Assembly: GCA_018857735.1 (NCBI GenBank)
Contig: JABMCL010001731.1
Span: 346,001 to 410,000, forward strand
DNA from: Alviniconcha marisindica
Taxonomy: Eukaryota > Mollusca > Gastropoda > Provannidae
Direction: 5' to 3'
Length of the DNA: 64,000 bases
Positions 22,930-34,905 of the stretch are shown in pieces; within the stretch, counting starts at the first letter, position 1; each line of letters begins with the position of its first letter. Under the pieces are notes generated by a model, which was given only the letters and a program-made list of their open reading frames with translations, ran no database searches and was not told the origin of the DNA. Position numbers and translations under genes: made by a program.

Positions 22930-25900
22930 GCGGGCGCCAGGACTGGAAGCAGGGAAGCCGAATAACATCCCGGTCAACAACAAACGAGCCTCTAACGGTC
23001 ACAGCCATGGAGGTCAAAAGAACACGATGGACAACCAGACGAACAAGAGGAAGAACTACACAGAGGAGGATTTTCAGTGAACTGTTTTGCTGTGCTTGTT
23101 GAGAATTGTGCAGATTCGGTTGTGCAGCTTCACATGTGTTACAAAATACAAAACAGACTGGTTCCAATTTTCTACATTTCTGTTTCACCCTGCTGGTGCA
23201 CTTGTCTTCTTCTTCTTCTTTCCTTGGATGCCCACAATCATGTTGATGATTATTCTGGCACTTTAGGTGGTGTTCGCAAAGTCCACATTTCAGCTCTGGT
23301 CACAAGTCCTTAAAATTAATTTAGTGCATTGTCTCAAGTTCATTCTGTCTGTCTCTCTCTCTCTCTAAAAACAAACAAACGACAACAACAAAAAACAACA
23401 ACAACTAAAGAACTAGTTGACTGCTCAGTGGGAGGCATGTGACACAAAAGTGTCAACAGTCGTTGCCTCTTCTGCATCAATGGAGAGTGAGTTCCAGTCC
23501 CTTTTGTTGTCTGTGTGAAGGACGTTCCTTTCGACTGGATTCGAGCGTGTCGGTTCCGCGCTGCACAAGATGTGACATGTGACAGTGAACTGTGTGTCGT
23601 TGACGTCAACGTCTGTGTTGCGATTGCAGATCTGCATTGTTGATTTGAACTTGTAGGCAGGCATTTGATTGTTGTCGTCAGTGCCATGTTTTAGGAGGAA
23701 AAAAAAGAATGGGATATAATGCTTGGTATGGTCGTTCTGTAATGCCTTGTGTTTGTATGTAAAGGGTTGCCGAAGGGTCTTTAAAGGGACTGGCCCATGC
23801 AGATTAGGCTAAAAAAACGATTTTTCGCATGATTTTTTTTATATTGTTTTATGTGCGATTATTATGTAGCATTAATTTCTTCTTTGGTCCTTTTGATTTG
23901 CGGCAATTTAAGAATAACTGTAGTGGTCTAAAAATAGACCCCCCCCCCCCCCCCCCCCGCAGCTATTTACGGAATGTGTATTACGTCATTACATTTTGTT
24001 GTTTTACACAAGTTTTTGTAGACTCGGCCTGCAAACAATTGACAATGGCATTGTCTCAGGCACGTAATCTGCTCAGGCGTAATAATTTGTCAGGCGACTT
24101 AACTGATGATTTTGTGAATAATTTTATGTCTTTGTTTGAATAAATCTCCTGATCGTGCTATGTGTACTTCACTATAGTGGATGAGACCGATAGCTGCCGT
24201 TTACTAATAATGCTCGGCGATTATTGATAGGTAGACTACATCACTGTTTCATTCTCAGTTCTTCGTTGGTTTTGTTCAACGGGCAATTTGCTCCTTGTAA
24301 TAGCACATGAAAGAATGTATTTATTATCTATTAACACAAAAGAAGGCGGCACACAAAACAAAACACATGTCCCGTCCCGTGTTCCCTTGTTGTGTAGATA
24401 TTCCTAGTCATTCTTTTCAGTTTTGTCATTCTTGCCATCAGTAACTACTTCTAGAGCCATTGTTTTCTTCGACTCTTCCTTCATCTTTCTATAATCTTGC
24501 GTCAGATTGTTGATATCGTAATGACGACAAAATGATTTTGCCATCATTTCATTGATCAAAACACATAGGGTGGCATGGGGAAATTCGTCCACTCGCTCGG
24601 TTGGGGGAACTTCGGCCACCCTTGTGAACTGCACTCAATACTACGCATCAACCCCTAAAACTGAACTTTTCCAAACTGTAACATCAGCTTCATAATGGAT
24701 CAGTCCACAAACAAAACAACAAGTAGCGTTTGGGAAAACCTGTCCTACTTTGGGAGCCTTGCTATTCGCTTGGCAACAAAACCATAGTCTGGGTTGTACG
24801 AAAAGTAAGGACCGACATACTGTTGGAAAATCTTGTTTGTTTTGATGTTCAGCGTTTGCTACGATCTGCCCACTTAAAAATCCTCCTAATTTTCGTCGTT
24901 TTGGTGACGTCGTTTTAAATCTACGTATACATTCTTAACATTTCTTAAATATTTGTTTTTACACCAGCTTCTTCTTGTCTGCCGTCTGTTTTGCTTCCTT
25001 CTTCTTTTATTATTGTCTGTCTATTTTCTTGCACCTGACGAAGACAATTTTCTGTCGAAAGCGCTTGTGTTTCCTTGTTTCCTTGTGTTTCGTCGTATAG
25101 GTGAATAGATTTCCCCAAATCTGTTTTATCAGTTTTGTCAACATCACCAGTAGTTGTTCACTCATTCCTCAGAAAAAGAATGTTTTCTTTCATATTCATG
25201 AAATCACACGGGTAGGTGTGTTGTATACTAGTCTGCGATTGGTCGAAGGTGTCTACAAACCACAACGAGCTTGTGTTGGTTGAGCCAGTGTGACACAAGC
25301 GTGCATGTGAATCAAACGTACCTGTTTGGACGAATTTCCACCAGGCCACCCTGAAATGTTCGAAAGAACGCTAGACATTATTTCACTGTTCGTCTTGGCA
25401 ATTTCAAACAATACCAATTTATTTCCGATTTTTTATTTTTTATTTTTTTATGCTGTTCCCCATGAAAACGTTAGGAAAATGAAACTATTTCACACAGACT
25501 GTCCAGATATAAAAATAAACATTGACAAAAATAATTCATACGTGACATGTACACAAAACTGAGAAGTTCCAGTATCCTATCAGTGATGTCATACTGAAAC
25601 GCGGGAAAGAGCTCGTGAAAACAGTGTTAGTAACACTGTCTGGGAAAGCCCTCTTCTAAAATCGTTATAAAATCAACGGCACGTTCAATCACAAATTTGT
25701 TAACGCTGATCATGTTCGTTTAACATGGCACACGAGAAGTTTAGCCGCCGAAGGAGAGTTCCTTTAATATGTGCAAATTTAGCGGCATTGGTTTAGGTCT
25801 AGCATGTAACTCAATTGTCTTGCTATTTCCAGTGGAAGTAAGTTGGTGTTTTACGCCCAGTCAACCGGTACGGTTATATCTGATACTATATATTTAATTT

Positions 25901-25990
25901 TTAATAGTGTGTACGTCTTAAAATGGGTCTATATACAGTTTTAAAACTAATCCTTAAAGGTGAATGACGCAAACATAACTAAAAATGATC
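22930..25990. other. Mostly unassigned; one possible LINE tail
   Basis: On the minus strand at about 23425-23490, KRDWNSLSIDAEEATTVDTF resembles the C-terminal end of jockey-superfamily LINE ORF2. A poly-C run lies at 23941-23958. Near-complementary 24/25-mers at 24568-24591 and 25327-25351 (TGGACGAATTTCC...CCACCC) face each other 735 bp apart. A minus-strand 76-codon frame (24404-24634) is compositionally protein-like but unrecognised. A SINE-type tail lies at 25835-25885. Confidence 0.4.
25835..25885 (-). mobile_element. Short SINE-type tail (GGGCGTAAAACACCAACTTACTT)
   Basis: On the minus strand: ATAACCGTACCGGTTGACTG, then GGCGTAAAACACCAACTTAC. The same tail occurs at 43601-43655 and 57039-57090 on the plus strand, where it ends in ACTTAC repeats. 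No pol III head is seen at any of the three. Confidence 0.55.
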
Positions 25991-25999
25991 TCAAATTTA

Positions 26000-28320
26000 G
26001 ATTGTTCCAAAAATATTAATTTCTTTCAAAAAGTTAAAAATCTTCTCAGAAATGTCCCGAAACAATATACGCAGTGATTGAGCTGTAAAGTGTCTCTCTC
26101 TCTCTCTTTCATTACAATAAAATCTCAGAAATATCCTGAAACAATATACGCAGTGATTGAGCTGTAAAGTGTCTCTCTCTCTCTCATTACAATAAAATCC
26201 GAACAAGTAAGTAAAATATGTTCTATGGTTAAATGTTGATCACATCCGATGCACATTGGCGGTTCCTCACCCTTCAATAAAAAGGAATGAGTAATAATAG
26301 AATGTGCAATCGGGCCATCACAGTCTCTTCTTTTCTGTTTTCCGGGAACTCATCCCACTCAGATTGCTACAGTTCTAATATATATTTATTTGTGCGTGAT
26401 TTTAGGTCTGAGAATGGGATGAGCTCAACCGAGATGTCGCCAGCAAGGGTATCCTTAGCTGCAGAATCTGCAGCCGAATTTCCCCTATTGCCAACATGGC
26501 CGGGAACCCAGATAAAAACAATCTCTCTCCCATCTCTTGTCATTTCCGTATATAATTCTAAAATCTGAACTAAGATTGGATGTTCATACTTTAGGTTAAA
26601 TATTGACTGTAAAGATGAAAGAGAATCAGATAATATCAAAAACGATTTTCTTTTGGAACAATAAACATGTTTGAGAGCTAAACGAATAGCCCGCAACTCT
26701 GCAGTATATATTGAACTGTCGTCTGGAAGCCGACAGGTAAACGGTTTATTAATTCGTTTAGTGGATCGAGCCGCCGCAGCAACTCCTTCCTGATAAAGGA
26801 TATTCTGAGATAAGTTGCAAATAGAACTGTTTATATATTTCCGGGTTTGTTGTATCTTTTTTGAAATTGGCTATGTCAAGACGGACTGCAGGACTAAAAG
26901 TTTCCAGGGGACGATGTCAAATGAGGGAGCATCGTCTATCAGTTTTAGGTTAAGTTTGGATTTCTCCAAGTGGGGGAGAATGCGGATGCCAAGAGGTGGA
27001 ACCTTCGACTCCGATTCTTCAAATAATCTGGTGTTTTCGGGTTCAAAAAAGTAACTATAGGCTGGGTTTTCCGGCAGAGATTTGAGTTTAAGAACACAGT
27101 TTAAAGACAATTTTAATCGACGTGTAGTTAATGACGGTTCATGTGCTTCCATGTATAGGCTTTGAGCAGGAGATGTGCAGAAAGCTCCCAACGCGATTCG
27201 CATGCCCTGATGGTGGATCGGATCCAATTGTTTCAGAACCGACCGACGGGCCGATCCGTACACAATGCATCCATAATCCAATTTGGAGCGGACTAACGAA
27301 CGGTAAAGGCGTAGCAGGACGATACGATCGGCTCCCCAATCAGTATGTCCCACTACACGAAGAATGTCCAGAGCCTTCTGACAGGAGGTTTTAAGGTATT
27401 GAATGTGATTTTTAAAAGTAAGTTTAGTGTCAAAGATAAGACCAAGGAACTTTGCTTCTTTGACTACTTTTATGGGCGTTTTTCCCAGAAGAATGTTAGG
27501 GTCTGGGAAAAAAACGTACTGTTGATGGAAATGAATACAGACCGTCTTGGAAGTGGAGAACTCAGTGAAGCCGTTCTCAGACACCCACTTCTGAACGCTG
27601 TTTACACACAGCTGCATAGCTCTCTCCACTCTGTTTAACGTCTTTCCACTCACACACAAAGCAAAGTCGTCCACAAACAAGGAGCAATCCGTACCCTTTA
27701 AGACAGCTTTAACAATGTTAATTTTAATGCTGAAAAGGGCCGGTGACAGGATTCTACCTTGCGGGACCCCCATCCCCTGCTCGTGCAGCTCGGAAAGAGT
27801 TGAACCCACTCTAACCCTGAAAGAACGTTCCGACAGGTAGCTCTGAATAAACCTGGGGAGGTGGCCCCTGAAACCGAGATCCCAGAGGTCTGCCAGAATG
27901 CCGTGCTTCCACGTTGTGTCTTAAGCTTTCTCAAGGTCAAAGAAAATGGTTAAGACGTGTTCTTTTTTAACGAAGGCATTTCTAATAAACGTTTCAAAAC
28001 GAACGAGATGATCCAACGTACTGTGGTTCTTCCTGAAGCCGCACTGCTTCTCGGAAAGAAGACCCTGCGACTCGAGGGACCGCATGAAGCGAGCGTTGAT
28101 CATCATCTCTATCGTTTTACACAAACAGCTGGTTAATGCTATAGGTCTGAAATTACCGGGATCCGAGTGGTCCTTACCGGGTTTGGGAGTGGGGATAACT
28201 ACCACCTCACGCCACGATGGCGGAAAACAGCCAGATTCCCAGAAGTGGTTATATACTTTTAAAAGAACGGATAGAGCAGAATTCGAGTGTATACGTACCT
28301 TGCATTGCATTAGGATGTTA
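26000..28320 (-). mobile_element. I/jockey-type LINE with RNase H, 5'-truncated and decayed
   Basis: On the minus strand the order is that of an I-like ORF2. RT fingers come first (VVVIPTPKPGKDHSDPGNFR, PIALTSCLCKTIE, 27921-28310). RT palm follows with MGVPQGRILSPALFSI and the active site SLFVDDFAL (26871-27809). A connection region continues in a shifted frame (NFKKDTTNPEIYKQF, about 26830-26870). RNase H has TAEL, SDSLSSL and WVPGHVGNRGNSAADSAAK (26367-26720), giving catalytic E, D24, H68 and D77 of that frame. A terminal knuckle C-x2-C-x7-H-x4-C follows (MCIGCDQHLTIEHILLTC, about 26180-26260). RNase H places it in the I/R1/LOA/Nimb side rather than classical jockey. Frameshifts near 27900 and 26880 and a stop near 26750 show it is inactive. 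Confidence 0.9.
26045..26195 (-). repeat. ~76-bp tandem duplication at the LINE 3' end
   Basis: Two copies of TCTCAGAAATRTCCYGAAAC, AATATACGCAGTGATTGAGC, TGTAAAGTGTCTCTCTC and ATTACAATAAAAT lie in tandem at the very end of the I-like LINE ORF. Confidence 0.85.
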
Positions 28321-29256
28321 GCTTGTTTCCTTTTGCATGGACTTGTAATGTATTAATTGTTGATGCTGTTTTTGTTGAGTCAAGGCAAATTTATGTAATG
28401 TTGCACAGTTGCTTAGGATTATGTGGACTGGATTTGGCATCGAATGAGTATGGATTGTTGGTCCGGTAGTCACGCTTGAGAAACGAAGAGGCGTCAGTTA
28501 TACTTTGTATAACCTCGGGAAGGTTGCTGGTACCTGTGGAGAATCACGATTGTATTTGTGTTGCATTTTGTATATAATGTGGATTTGTATGCAAGTTGTA
28601 TGCAATGTTCTCAGTGAGTGTGATTACATAGGTTAGTTGATTGTTACTCCATATCTGCCACAACTTCCATTTTTCCTGAGCAGTGTAATCTTATCTGTGC
28701 TTTTATATCTGTGCGCATATGTGTATGTATCTATGATGGAGTGAAAATAAATGATATTGTAGGAAGACCTGTTTTTTTCGGCTTAAATGCGGCAATCCTG
28801 TCATCCTTTGGTTGCAATGCAATCGTCGTTGTTCTGAGATGGTTTCTGTTCGTAAAGTTGGTGAAGCCTCCAGGCTACAGTGTAATACGTTGGAAAAATG
28901 GAATTGTTGTTGTTGTCTAAAGTGGTTTTGTTTGAGTTCTATTCGGACGGTTTGTTAATTCATCCCTCAATAGCCCTGAGTGTTCTGCGTAGGTTCTACT
29001 TCAATGGTTTGTTAATTCAACTCTTAGTAGATCTAGGTCTAGAATGATCTTCTGTCGTGTGTTCCAGCAATGAGGGCATTGGTAGTCACTAAGTATCGGT
29101 AAGGTTCTACTGAGATGATTTGTTAATTCAGCTCTTGGTAGCCTTGAGTGATGTTACTGTTAATTAATTCACCAGCGAGGACGCTGGTGGTGATTGAGCT
29201 GGGTGTGGGGTAGGTGGGTGAGGGTTGGGGGGGGGGGGGGGGGGGGGAGAGGGGGA
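28321..29256. other. Unassigned stretch ending in a purine tract
   Basis: Three diverged ~75-bp units with GGTTCTACT...TTGTTAATTCA (about 28935-29160). A G-rich purine run (29226-29256, GGG...GGAGAGGGGGA) immediately precedes the LTR-like start at 29258, as a polypurine tract would. Confidence 0.5.
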
Positions 29257-29460
29257 TGTAACCGAGTGCATCTGCTCATTGTATTTGTGTTGTTGTATTT
29301 ATGTCGCTCTGTCAGTGTTCTTTCGTGTGTGTACGTCATTCGATCTTTTACGTATGTGTTACGTGTTGTGATTTAGACATCATTATAAGTCTGAGTGAGT
29401 TAGCGCGAGAAAAGCGAGAGGGAATAACAACTACCTCTCTAGTGAGCTTGTTAAGACGAT
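29257..29460 (+). mobile_element. Second LTR-like sequence
   Basis: Starts (A)TGTAACCGAGTGCATCTGC and keeps homology to 22612-22925 through TTGTGTTGTTGTA, TTTCGTGTG, ATTATAAGTCTGAGTGAG and GAGAGG...CCTCTC. The left edge is preceded by a purine tract. The right end is less certain (before about 29470). Confidence 0.55.
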
Positions 29461-29534
29461 AAAATGAGAAGTAGTTTGCAAATTAGGGTAGAAGCATGCG
29501 TTTTTGTTTGTTTTGTTTTTTGTTTTTTTTAATT

Positions 29535-31020
29535 GTGTGGTAACAGTAACAATAACAATATACTTTATTAATCCCAGTGGGAAATAAAGCTGTCGTTCGA
29601 TCGCACAACGAAGAACATAATAATTCTAAATCATGAACCACACGCACATAAACACTCTTAGACATACGCCCTCTTTCTCTCAATCTGCATACACTAATAC
29701 TTAGTTATAGCAAACCCCAAAATACCTGGAATAATGCTTTCTCTATATCAAACCAAAACATAGAAACTCTCAAATTAAATAAAAATCATTAGGTTGACAC
29801 ATCCCCAACCCTCCGTTAGAAACAGACGTCTTGACGCATGCGCACACTCAGTCAATGACTGGTATAATTTTCATTAAAAACTGACAGAGCCGAGGGTAAA
29901 AACGAGGCTTTATAACGGTTTGTGTTTGTTCTCAGAAGTAAAAATCTTCCACTCCTGTTGCTACGTCTCATTAGGTGTGTAGGGTCTCATTGGGTGTGTA
30001 GGGTCGTTTAATATTTGCATTAGTTTTCTGTGCAGTCTCTTTTCGTGTAAAGTCTTAAAATTGTCCAGTGGCTTTCCCACCACAATGGAGGTCATGCTTT
30101 TTTTACAATCTTTTCCAACCTCCTCTATCTAATTTTGAAATATTCCCACCCCAACAGACAGAACCAAACATAATAATACTACATATTACAGCATTATAAA
30201 AAGTTACTAGCATATCTCAATTTACTCCAAATGATCTCAGCTTTCTCATGCAATACATTCTCGAGTTCACTTTTTTCAGCACAGAGTTGATGTTCTCTTT
30301 CCAGTTCAATTTACTATCAAAAACCACACCTAAGTACTTATATGTATCTACTCTCTCTACTGCTTCTCCTTCAATGTAGACTGGTTTGGGGCATCTTTGA
30401 TACTTCCTAAAATCAATGCACATCTCTTTCGTTTTGGAAACATTCAAATACAGGTATTTTTTATCACACCAGTTCAGAAAATTTTCAACCTGCTTGTGGT
30501 GTATTGCATCTTCATCATTACTAATTTTTCCAACCAGTTCTGTATCATCTGCAAATTTTACTACAGGACATGACTCATCAATGCTTCTACAGTCAGCTGT
30601 ATACAGCGCAAACAAAAAGGGTGCTAAAACTGTACCTTGAGGTGCACCAGTGTTTGTTCTAATAGCAGATGACAGTAATCCATTTAGCTTTACATATTGA
30701 AGTCTACTTGTAAGAAAGTCAAAGATCCATGAAATAACGGATGACGGTAGTTTCATGTTTAAAAGTTTTTTAACAAGTAAATGTGGCTGTATTGTGTTAA
30801 AGGCACTGGAAAAATCGAAGAACATAATTCTTACAGTACTTCCTTTTTTTTCTTTTTCTAAATGCGAGTATATATTTTCTAAACTGTATAAAACCGCATC
30901 ATCAGTACTCCTGTTTTTCCTGTAAGCAAACTGTAATGGATCGAGGTAATCTTTTACTAACTTTTCCAGTTTACAGAGGACCACGCGTTCACATACTTTC
31001 ATCACAGCAGAGGTATAGCA
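29535..31020 (-). mobile_element. CR1/L2-like LINE, 3' portion with RT
   Basis: A 262-residue frame (30217-31005) holds most of the RT palm: LQFAYRKNRSTDDAVL (residues 25-40), DFSSAFNTIQP (64-74), GAPQGTVLAPFLFALYTADC (120-139), FADD active site (151-154), then YKYLGVVFD. Coding resemblance continues past a stop at 30214 (LVTFYNAVIC, MFGSVCWGGN). The 3' end carries the TCCCACTGGGATTAATAAAG element and a TATTGTTATTGTTACTG tail at about 29540-29585. The 5' end stops abruptly at about 31020 (TSAVMKVCE), a 5' truncation. The RT core frame is intact, so this copy is fairly young. Confidence 0.9.
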
Positions 31021-31900
31021 TATAGATTGAAATTATAAATGGAAGGAAGGTCGAAGGTCACGTTTTAGGTCACCGTGACCTTTATAATTTAGGTCACCGT
31101 GTAAAATCAAATGGTATTCTGATATTCTCAATATCTCTGACAGTTTCTGTTTTTAAACCCCCAGTGCAATACTAGTAACTGCACAATGGTTGCACTTTAC
31201 AACAAAAAAGTTTAAGTGTACATTATTATGCTAAAAATAGACATACATGTGACTACATGATACGTTACGGATCAAAATTAGATACTGTCTTGTTGTTTTC
31301 TGATTTTGTTGACTGAAGTTAATGCTTTTTGTCTCCCATCAGAATCATTTGAGAGCAAGAGTATTTTAAATCGTAATAAAGTGATACGTTTGTGGTGCAA
31401 AGTGATTGCTAATAACGGATGTGCCTGTGTTGTCTAGGCCGCAAGTACCTTATGCACACTGGCTATGTATCACTTTCAAAACTACCTATAACAAAGTTTA
31501 ACTGCATACATTTGTCCTAGATTCTTTACAAAAAACAGAGTTTGTCGATCGTGTGGAACAAAGGTCACAACAAATCCGAAACTAGGTCAAAATCGTAAAA
31601 ATAGGTCAATTGAAGAAAAACAGACTTATAATTATCTTTTGATTGTGTTCATTGTAACATTATATTCTTTACAGAAAAACACAGTTTGTCGATCGTGCTG
31701 AACAAAAGGTCACAACAAATCCGGAACTAGGTCAAAATCGTAGAAAGAAGATCTATTTTTTGATTGCGTTCACTGTAACGTTATGGACGGGTGGTGGATG
31801 TATGAAATGGTGATATATGTGTTTCAGTGGAACCCTCGAAAAATCTGCAGACTATCAATTCAGAAATCGTAATCCAGTGTTCCGACATGACAATAAAGCA
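31021..31900. repeat. AGGTCA-rich sequence and ~155-bp tandem duplication
   Basis: 31050-31110 has four AGGTCA/TGACCT-type motifs in 60 bp (AGGTCACCGTGACCT palindrome at about 31069). Two copies of a unit (about 31517-31670 and 31671-31790) share AGTTTGTCGATCGTG and CACAACAAATCCG then ACTAGGTCAAAATCGTA. No gene is seen. Confidence 0.6.
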
Positions 31901-32330
31901 CAGCTTGAACAGAAGTGAAGTTGCAACAACTCACACAAAGTCGGCTGGATGATTCAAATGCTGTCATCAAGCTAGTCTGCATTGAATCTCCTTCAAAGTA
32001 GCATAAGGCCATACATGGGAAGTTGGGCGCTGCACACTTGCGTCTTGTTTTACGGCCTTGTCTGCAGCCACAATGGATCAGCTCGTAGTACGAGTCCTCA
32101 GCCTGGCGAAATGTTGTCCATAGTGACTTCCATGGTTGTCCTTTGCCCTTGGTCCATCCCCAGGCGGATGGAGATGGCAACCTTGGTGCTCTGTGGAGAT
32201 ATATGTGTTGATGGCTTTGCATCCTTGGGAGAACAGCTTTTGCCTAGCTGCATTCATTGTTGTTATTGTACTCTTCTTTTCAGTCATGCATGAACACAAC
32301 AAATTGCTCAATCTTCTTTTCTCTGGGTGT
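31900..32330 (-). pseudogene. Uncharacterised ORF family (subfamily A), C-terminal fragment
   Basis: On the minus strand one frame has STITTMNAARQKLFSQG (about 32225-32275). A shifted frame has APRLPSPSAWGWTKG and LWTTFRQAEDSYYELIHCGC, then a Cys-containing tail ending PCMALC (31950-32190). This is the family's C-terminal order: ...R..LF..., P.P..WGW, W.TL..A...C.ELI.C.C, Cys cluster. At least one frameshift and an early 5' end show a truncated relic. A (CT)n tract starts 5 bp beyond it. Confidence 0.65.
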
Positions 32331-32335
32331 TAAAA

Positions 32336-32339
<4 letters not shown>

Positions 32340-32396
<57 letters not shown>

Positions 32397-32471
32397 AGAT
32401 AGATAAAAATATATATTTTGTAAGTAATTTTAGTTTGTCATGATTAAGTTTCATTTTTATTTTATTTTTTA

Positions 32472-32562
<91 letters not shown>
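32340..32562. repeat. (CT)n and (GA)n microsatellites in inverted orientation
   Basis: A (CT)n run (32340-32393) and a (CG)n(GA)n run (32472-32562) are about 80 bp apart and complementary, so could pair. The region between is AT-rich with no gene. Confidence 0.9.
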
Positions 32563-32565
<3 letters not shown>

Positions 32566-32739
32566 AGAACATTCATAATCAAATACAGTACATTTATATA
32601 AAATGAGGATAAAACAAAATGAAAGAGACTGATTAACAAGTAATGGAGTATAAATCTGGAGCATATGTAGGGGGCTTAATACATGTATGCATTAAAAACA
32701 AAACTTTGATGACAAGTGGAGAAACAAGCCTGTACTTTT

Positions 32740-33110
32740 AAGAAAAATGGAACATCAAAGTGATATTTCCTCCTTATTTTATCCAAAGTTATACCTAGGG
32801 AAGATAGCATATGTGTCGACAGTCGCTGTTTGAAGACCGACACTGTACTTGATTCTTGATTCTGTACTTGATTCTGCAACAGGTAGTGAATTCCAGAGAG
32901 TCGGTCCAGAATACATTAGGCTTAATCTAATCTAGGCATAGGTACATTAAACTTTCTTGAGTAATTTCTGAAACTGATAAAGGTTGATAGACACTCTTTT
33001 TACGAGATAAGTGGGTGCCTTACCCGAGAGGATTCTGTGCATAAAGCGAGCTTTATTGTACATTAGCCTGTGTTTCAAGTGAGGGGAAGTATTGCAGAGA
33101 GAGAGAGAGA
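32740..33110 (-). mobile_element. CR1/L2-like LINE, C-terminal fragment
   Basis: On the minus strand: RFMHRILSGKAPTYLVKRVS (32990-33060), SGPTLWNSLPVAESS (32870-32930), then SSTVSVFKQRLSTHML (about 32810-32860). This is the usual ORF2 end (MHRILSGK.P..L...WNSLP....S...FK..L). A stop separates the blocks. The same arrangement occurs at 53690-54125. Confidence 0.7.
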
Positions 33111-33700
33111 GAGCTCTAGAATATACTGTATTTATCTATATAGTAAACACATTTCAAACAGTAAGTACAGTCAGCCAAGTCATGCATGTCATAATCAACA
33201 AACAAACAATACAAAACAACAAAATCCCCCAAACAAACAGCATCATAGTCTAAAGCAGTCCTGCCGCCATTTACAACGCCATCTCAGACACCAGAATGCT
33301 TGTGGTAAAGTGTCCCGAACCAGACACGAAATGTACAGAAAGCGCGTGGCGTGTCCACACACACAACATAGCCGCTTTACCTGGCACAGCTCAGCTGGCC
33401 GGAGCTCTGGTCATACGAACGATGAATGTTAGTCGACAACTCGGCTTGCGAGCAGGCCTTGCGCCTCGTGCAAAACATGCAGGCGTGTAGAAATACCTGG
33501 CTGCCCACCACTCGACACCCCCACCACACTCCACCACTGCCCCCACACCACAACTACAGCCACACACAGCATGGTGCCAGACGTGCCTGCTTTTGTTTCC
33601 ACCAGTTCCACGCGTCGCTGCGCTGTTGTGCATTGCCGCGGCGGTTGCGCCTAGCTGTGCTGTGCATGCTGCCAGCCTAGCATCGGAGGTCAGGTCTTAC
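33111..33700. other. Gene-free, becoming GC/CpG-richer
   Basis: A short CA/CCACAC-rich block (33505-33580) and short overlapping frames on both strands without family resemblance. GC rises toward 33700. Confidence 0.45.
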
Positions 33701-34009
33701 TGCGGTACTGAAAGGACGTAGCCGCTGACGCTATTGTCGCAGGGAATGCTGGGTCCATTGCTTACACAGCTACCTTGGAAACAGGGTTGTCACAGAGAAA
33801 ATAAATCGCCAGCAGCCATTTTTCTCTCTTGTCACAGCGCGCGCAGAAGTGTGAGAGTGAGATAGTGCTGCTGTCATGTGGAGAACTGTGCTATTTCGTA
33901 CAGCGTTTTGCTAAGTGGGGGGAAACAAGAACTGAAAAACAACAACAAAACAAAAACGACGGTGGCTGGCAAGTTTACAACTTGCCGTGGCAGTTTCTTC
34001 AAGTGTGAG
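33700..34009 (+). other. Possible 5' non-coding first exon with splice donor
   Basis: A CpG-containing block ends at GTGTGAG|GTAAGTAC, a near-consensus donor (GT at 34010). It contains GCAGCCATTTTT, a YY1-like site common near start sites, and CACAGCGCGCGCAG. No long frame runs to the donor, so if real it is untranslated leader. The downstream partner exon is not visible. Confidence 0.25.
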
Positions 34010-34768
34010 GTAAGTACAAGAATAGTAGTCACTTAATCAAACTGAAGTTTGCTCTGAGACAGAGTTAGTGCAGCAAACGCGAAGCGTGCTTGACCTGATG
34101 TAGTTACGTGAAAGGCCGGGAAGACCGAGGAGAAGAAACCTACAGTCACATCAGTGCTGCTTCTCTCTCTCTCTCTGTCCTCCCCGCCGCTCGCCTCCTC
34201 CCCCTTCTGTGTGTGCTGTTCGCCCCTCCCCCGCCCGTTCTTATTTTTGTTTTAACGAATAAAATTTACTATTTTGTCTCCCTTTTCTATCTCCCCCCCC
34301 CCCCCCCCCCGTCGCTTTCTCTTTTATGAGCGTTTGTTATACGTTTTGTTTACGTGTAAGTTTCGCCTTTTGTGTGGGACTGTAGTTTTTCCTCTTTTTT
34401 TTCCTTTTTGTTTAATGGAATAGAATAAATTATTGAAAAGATATTGTTGTCAAGGCAAAATAAGGTGTCCAAACTCAATTTTCTCTCTCTCTGTGTCTGT
34501 GTTTCTTTGTCTCTCTTTCTCTTTCTCTCCCCCCCCCCCCCCCCCGTCTCTGTCTCTCTTTCTGTGTGTCTGTGTGTCTGTCTCTCTCTTTGTCTCTCTG
34601 TCTCTGTCTGTCTGTCTGTCTGTCTGTCTCTACTGACTAATTCACTCATCTGTTACCGATTTAATGTTATAAATAGACTGCCGTATTGTCGTTTTTGATT
34701 CCGCCCCCTCCAACCTCCCACCCCCTAAGTTCCGGATGTGTATATATACCGGTTTATACAGAAAATGG

Positions 34769-34808
<40 letters not shown>

Positions 34809-34905
34809 ACACGATATGCATTTCGGTTTGCAGACAAGTACCTACGTATTTATTTTGATTTGACAGTTTTAGTTTAGAACTATGTTGATGGTTAGGGAGA
34901 CCGAT
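34010..34905. other. Pyrimidine-rich and poly-C sequence, gene-free
   Basis: CT-rich 34160-34210, poly-C at 34292-34310 and 34530-34546, CTGT microsatellite to 34630, (CA)n at 34770-34806. No gene. Confidence 0.6.

Noticed and set aside
22760..23188. 142-codon minus-strand frame
   Set aside because: Antisense to the LTR-like end and its flank; no recognisable motifs.
25036..25072. Hammerhead-ribozyme-like CTGACGA ... GAAA in a Penelope-like tail
   Set aside because: The CTGANGA and GAAA boxes flank a 4-bp stem, but the required 10.1/11.1 G-C pair is missing and helices I and III cannot be drawn convincingly.
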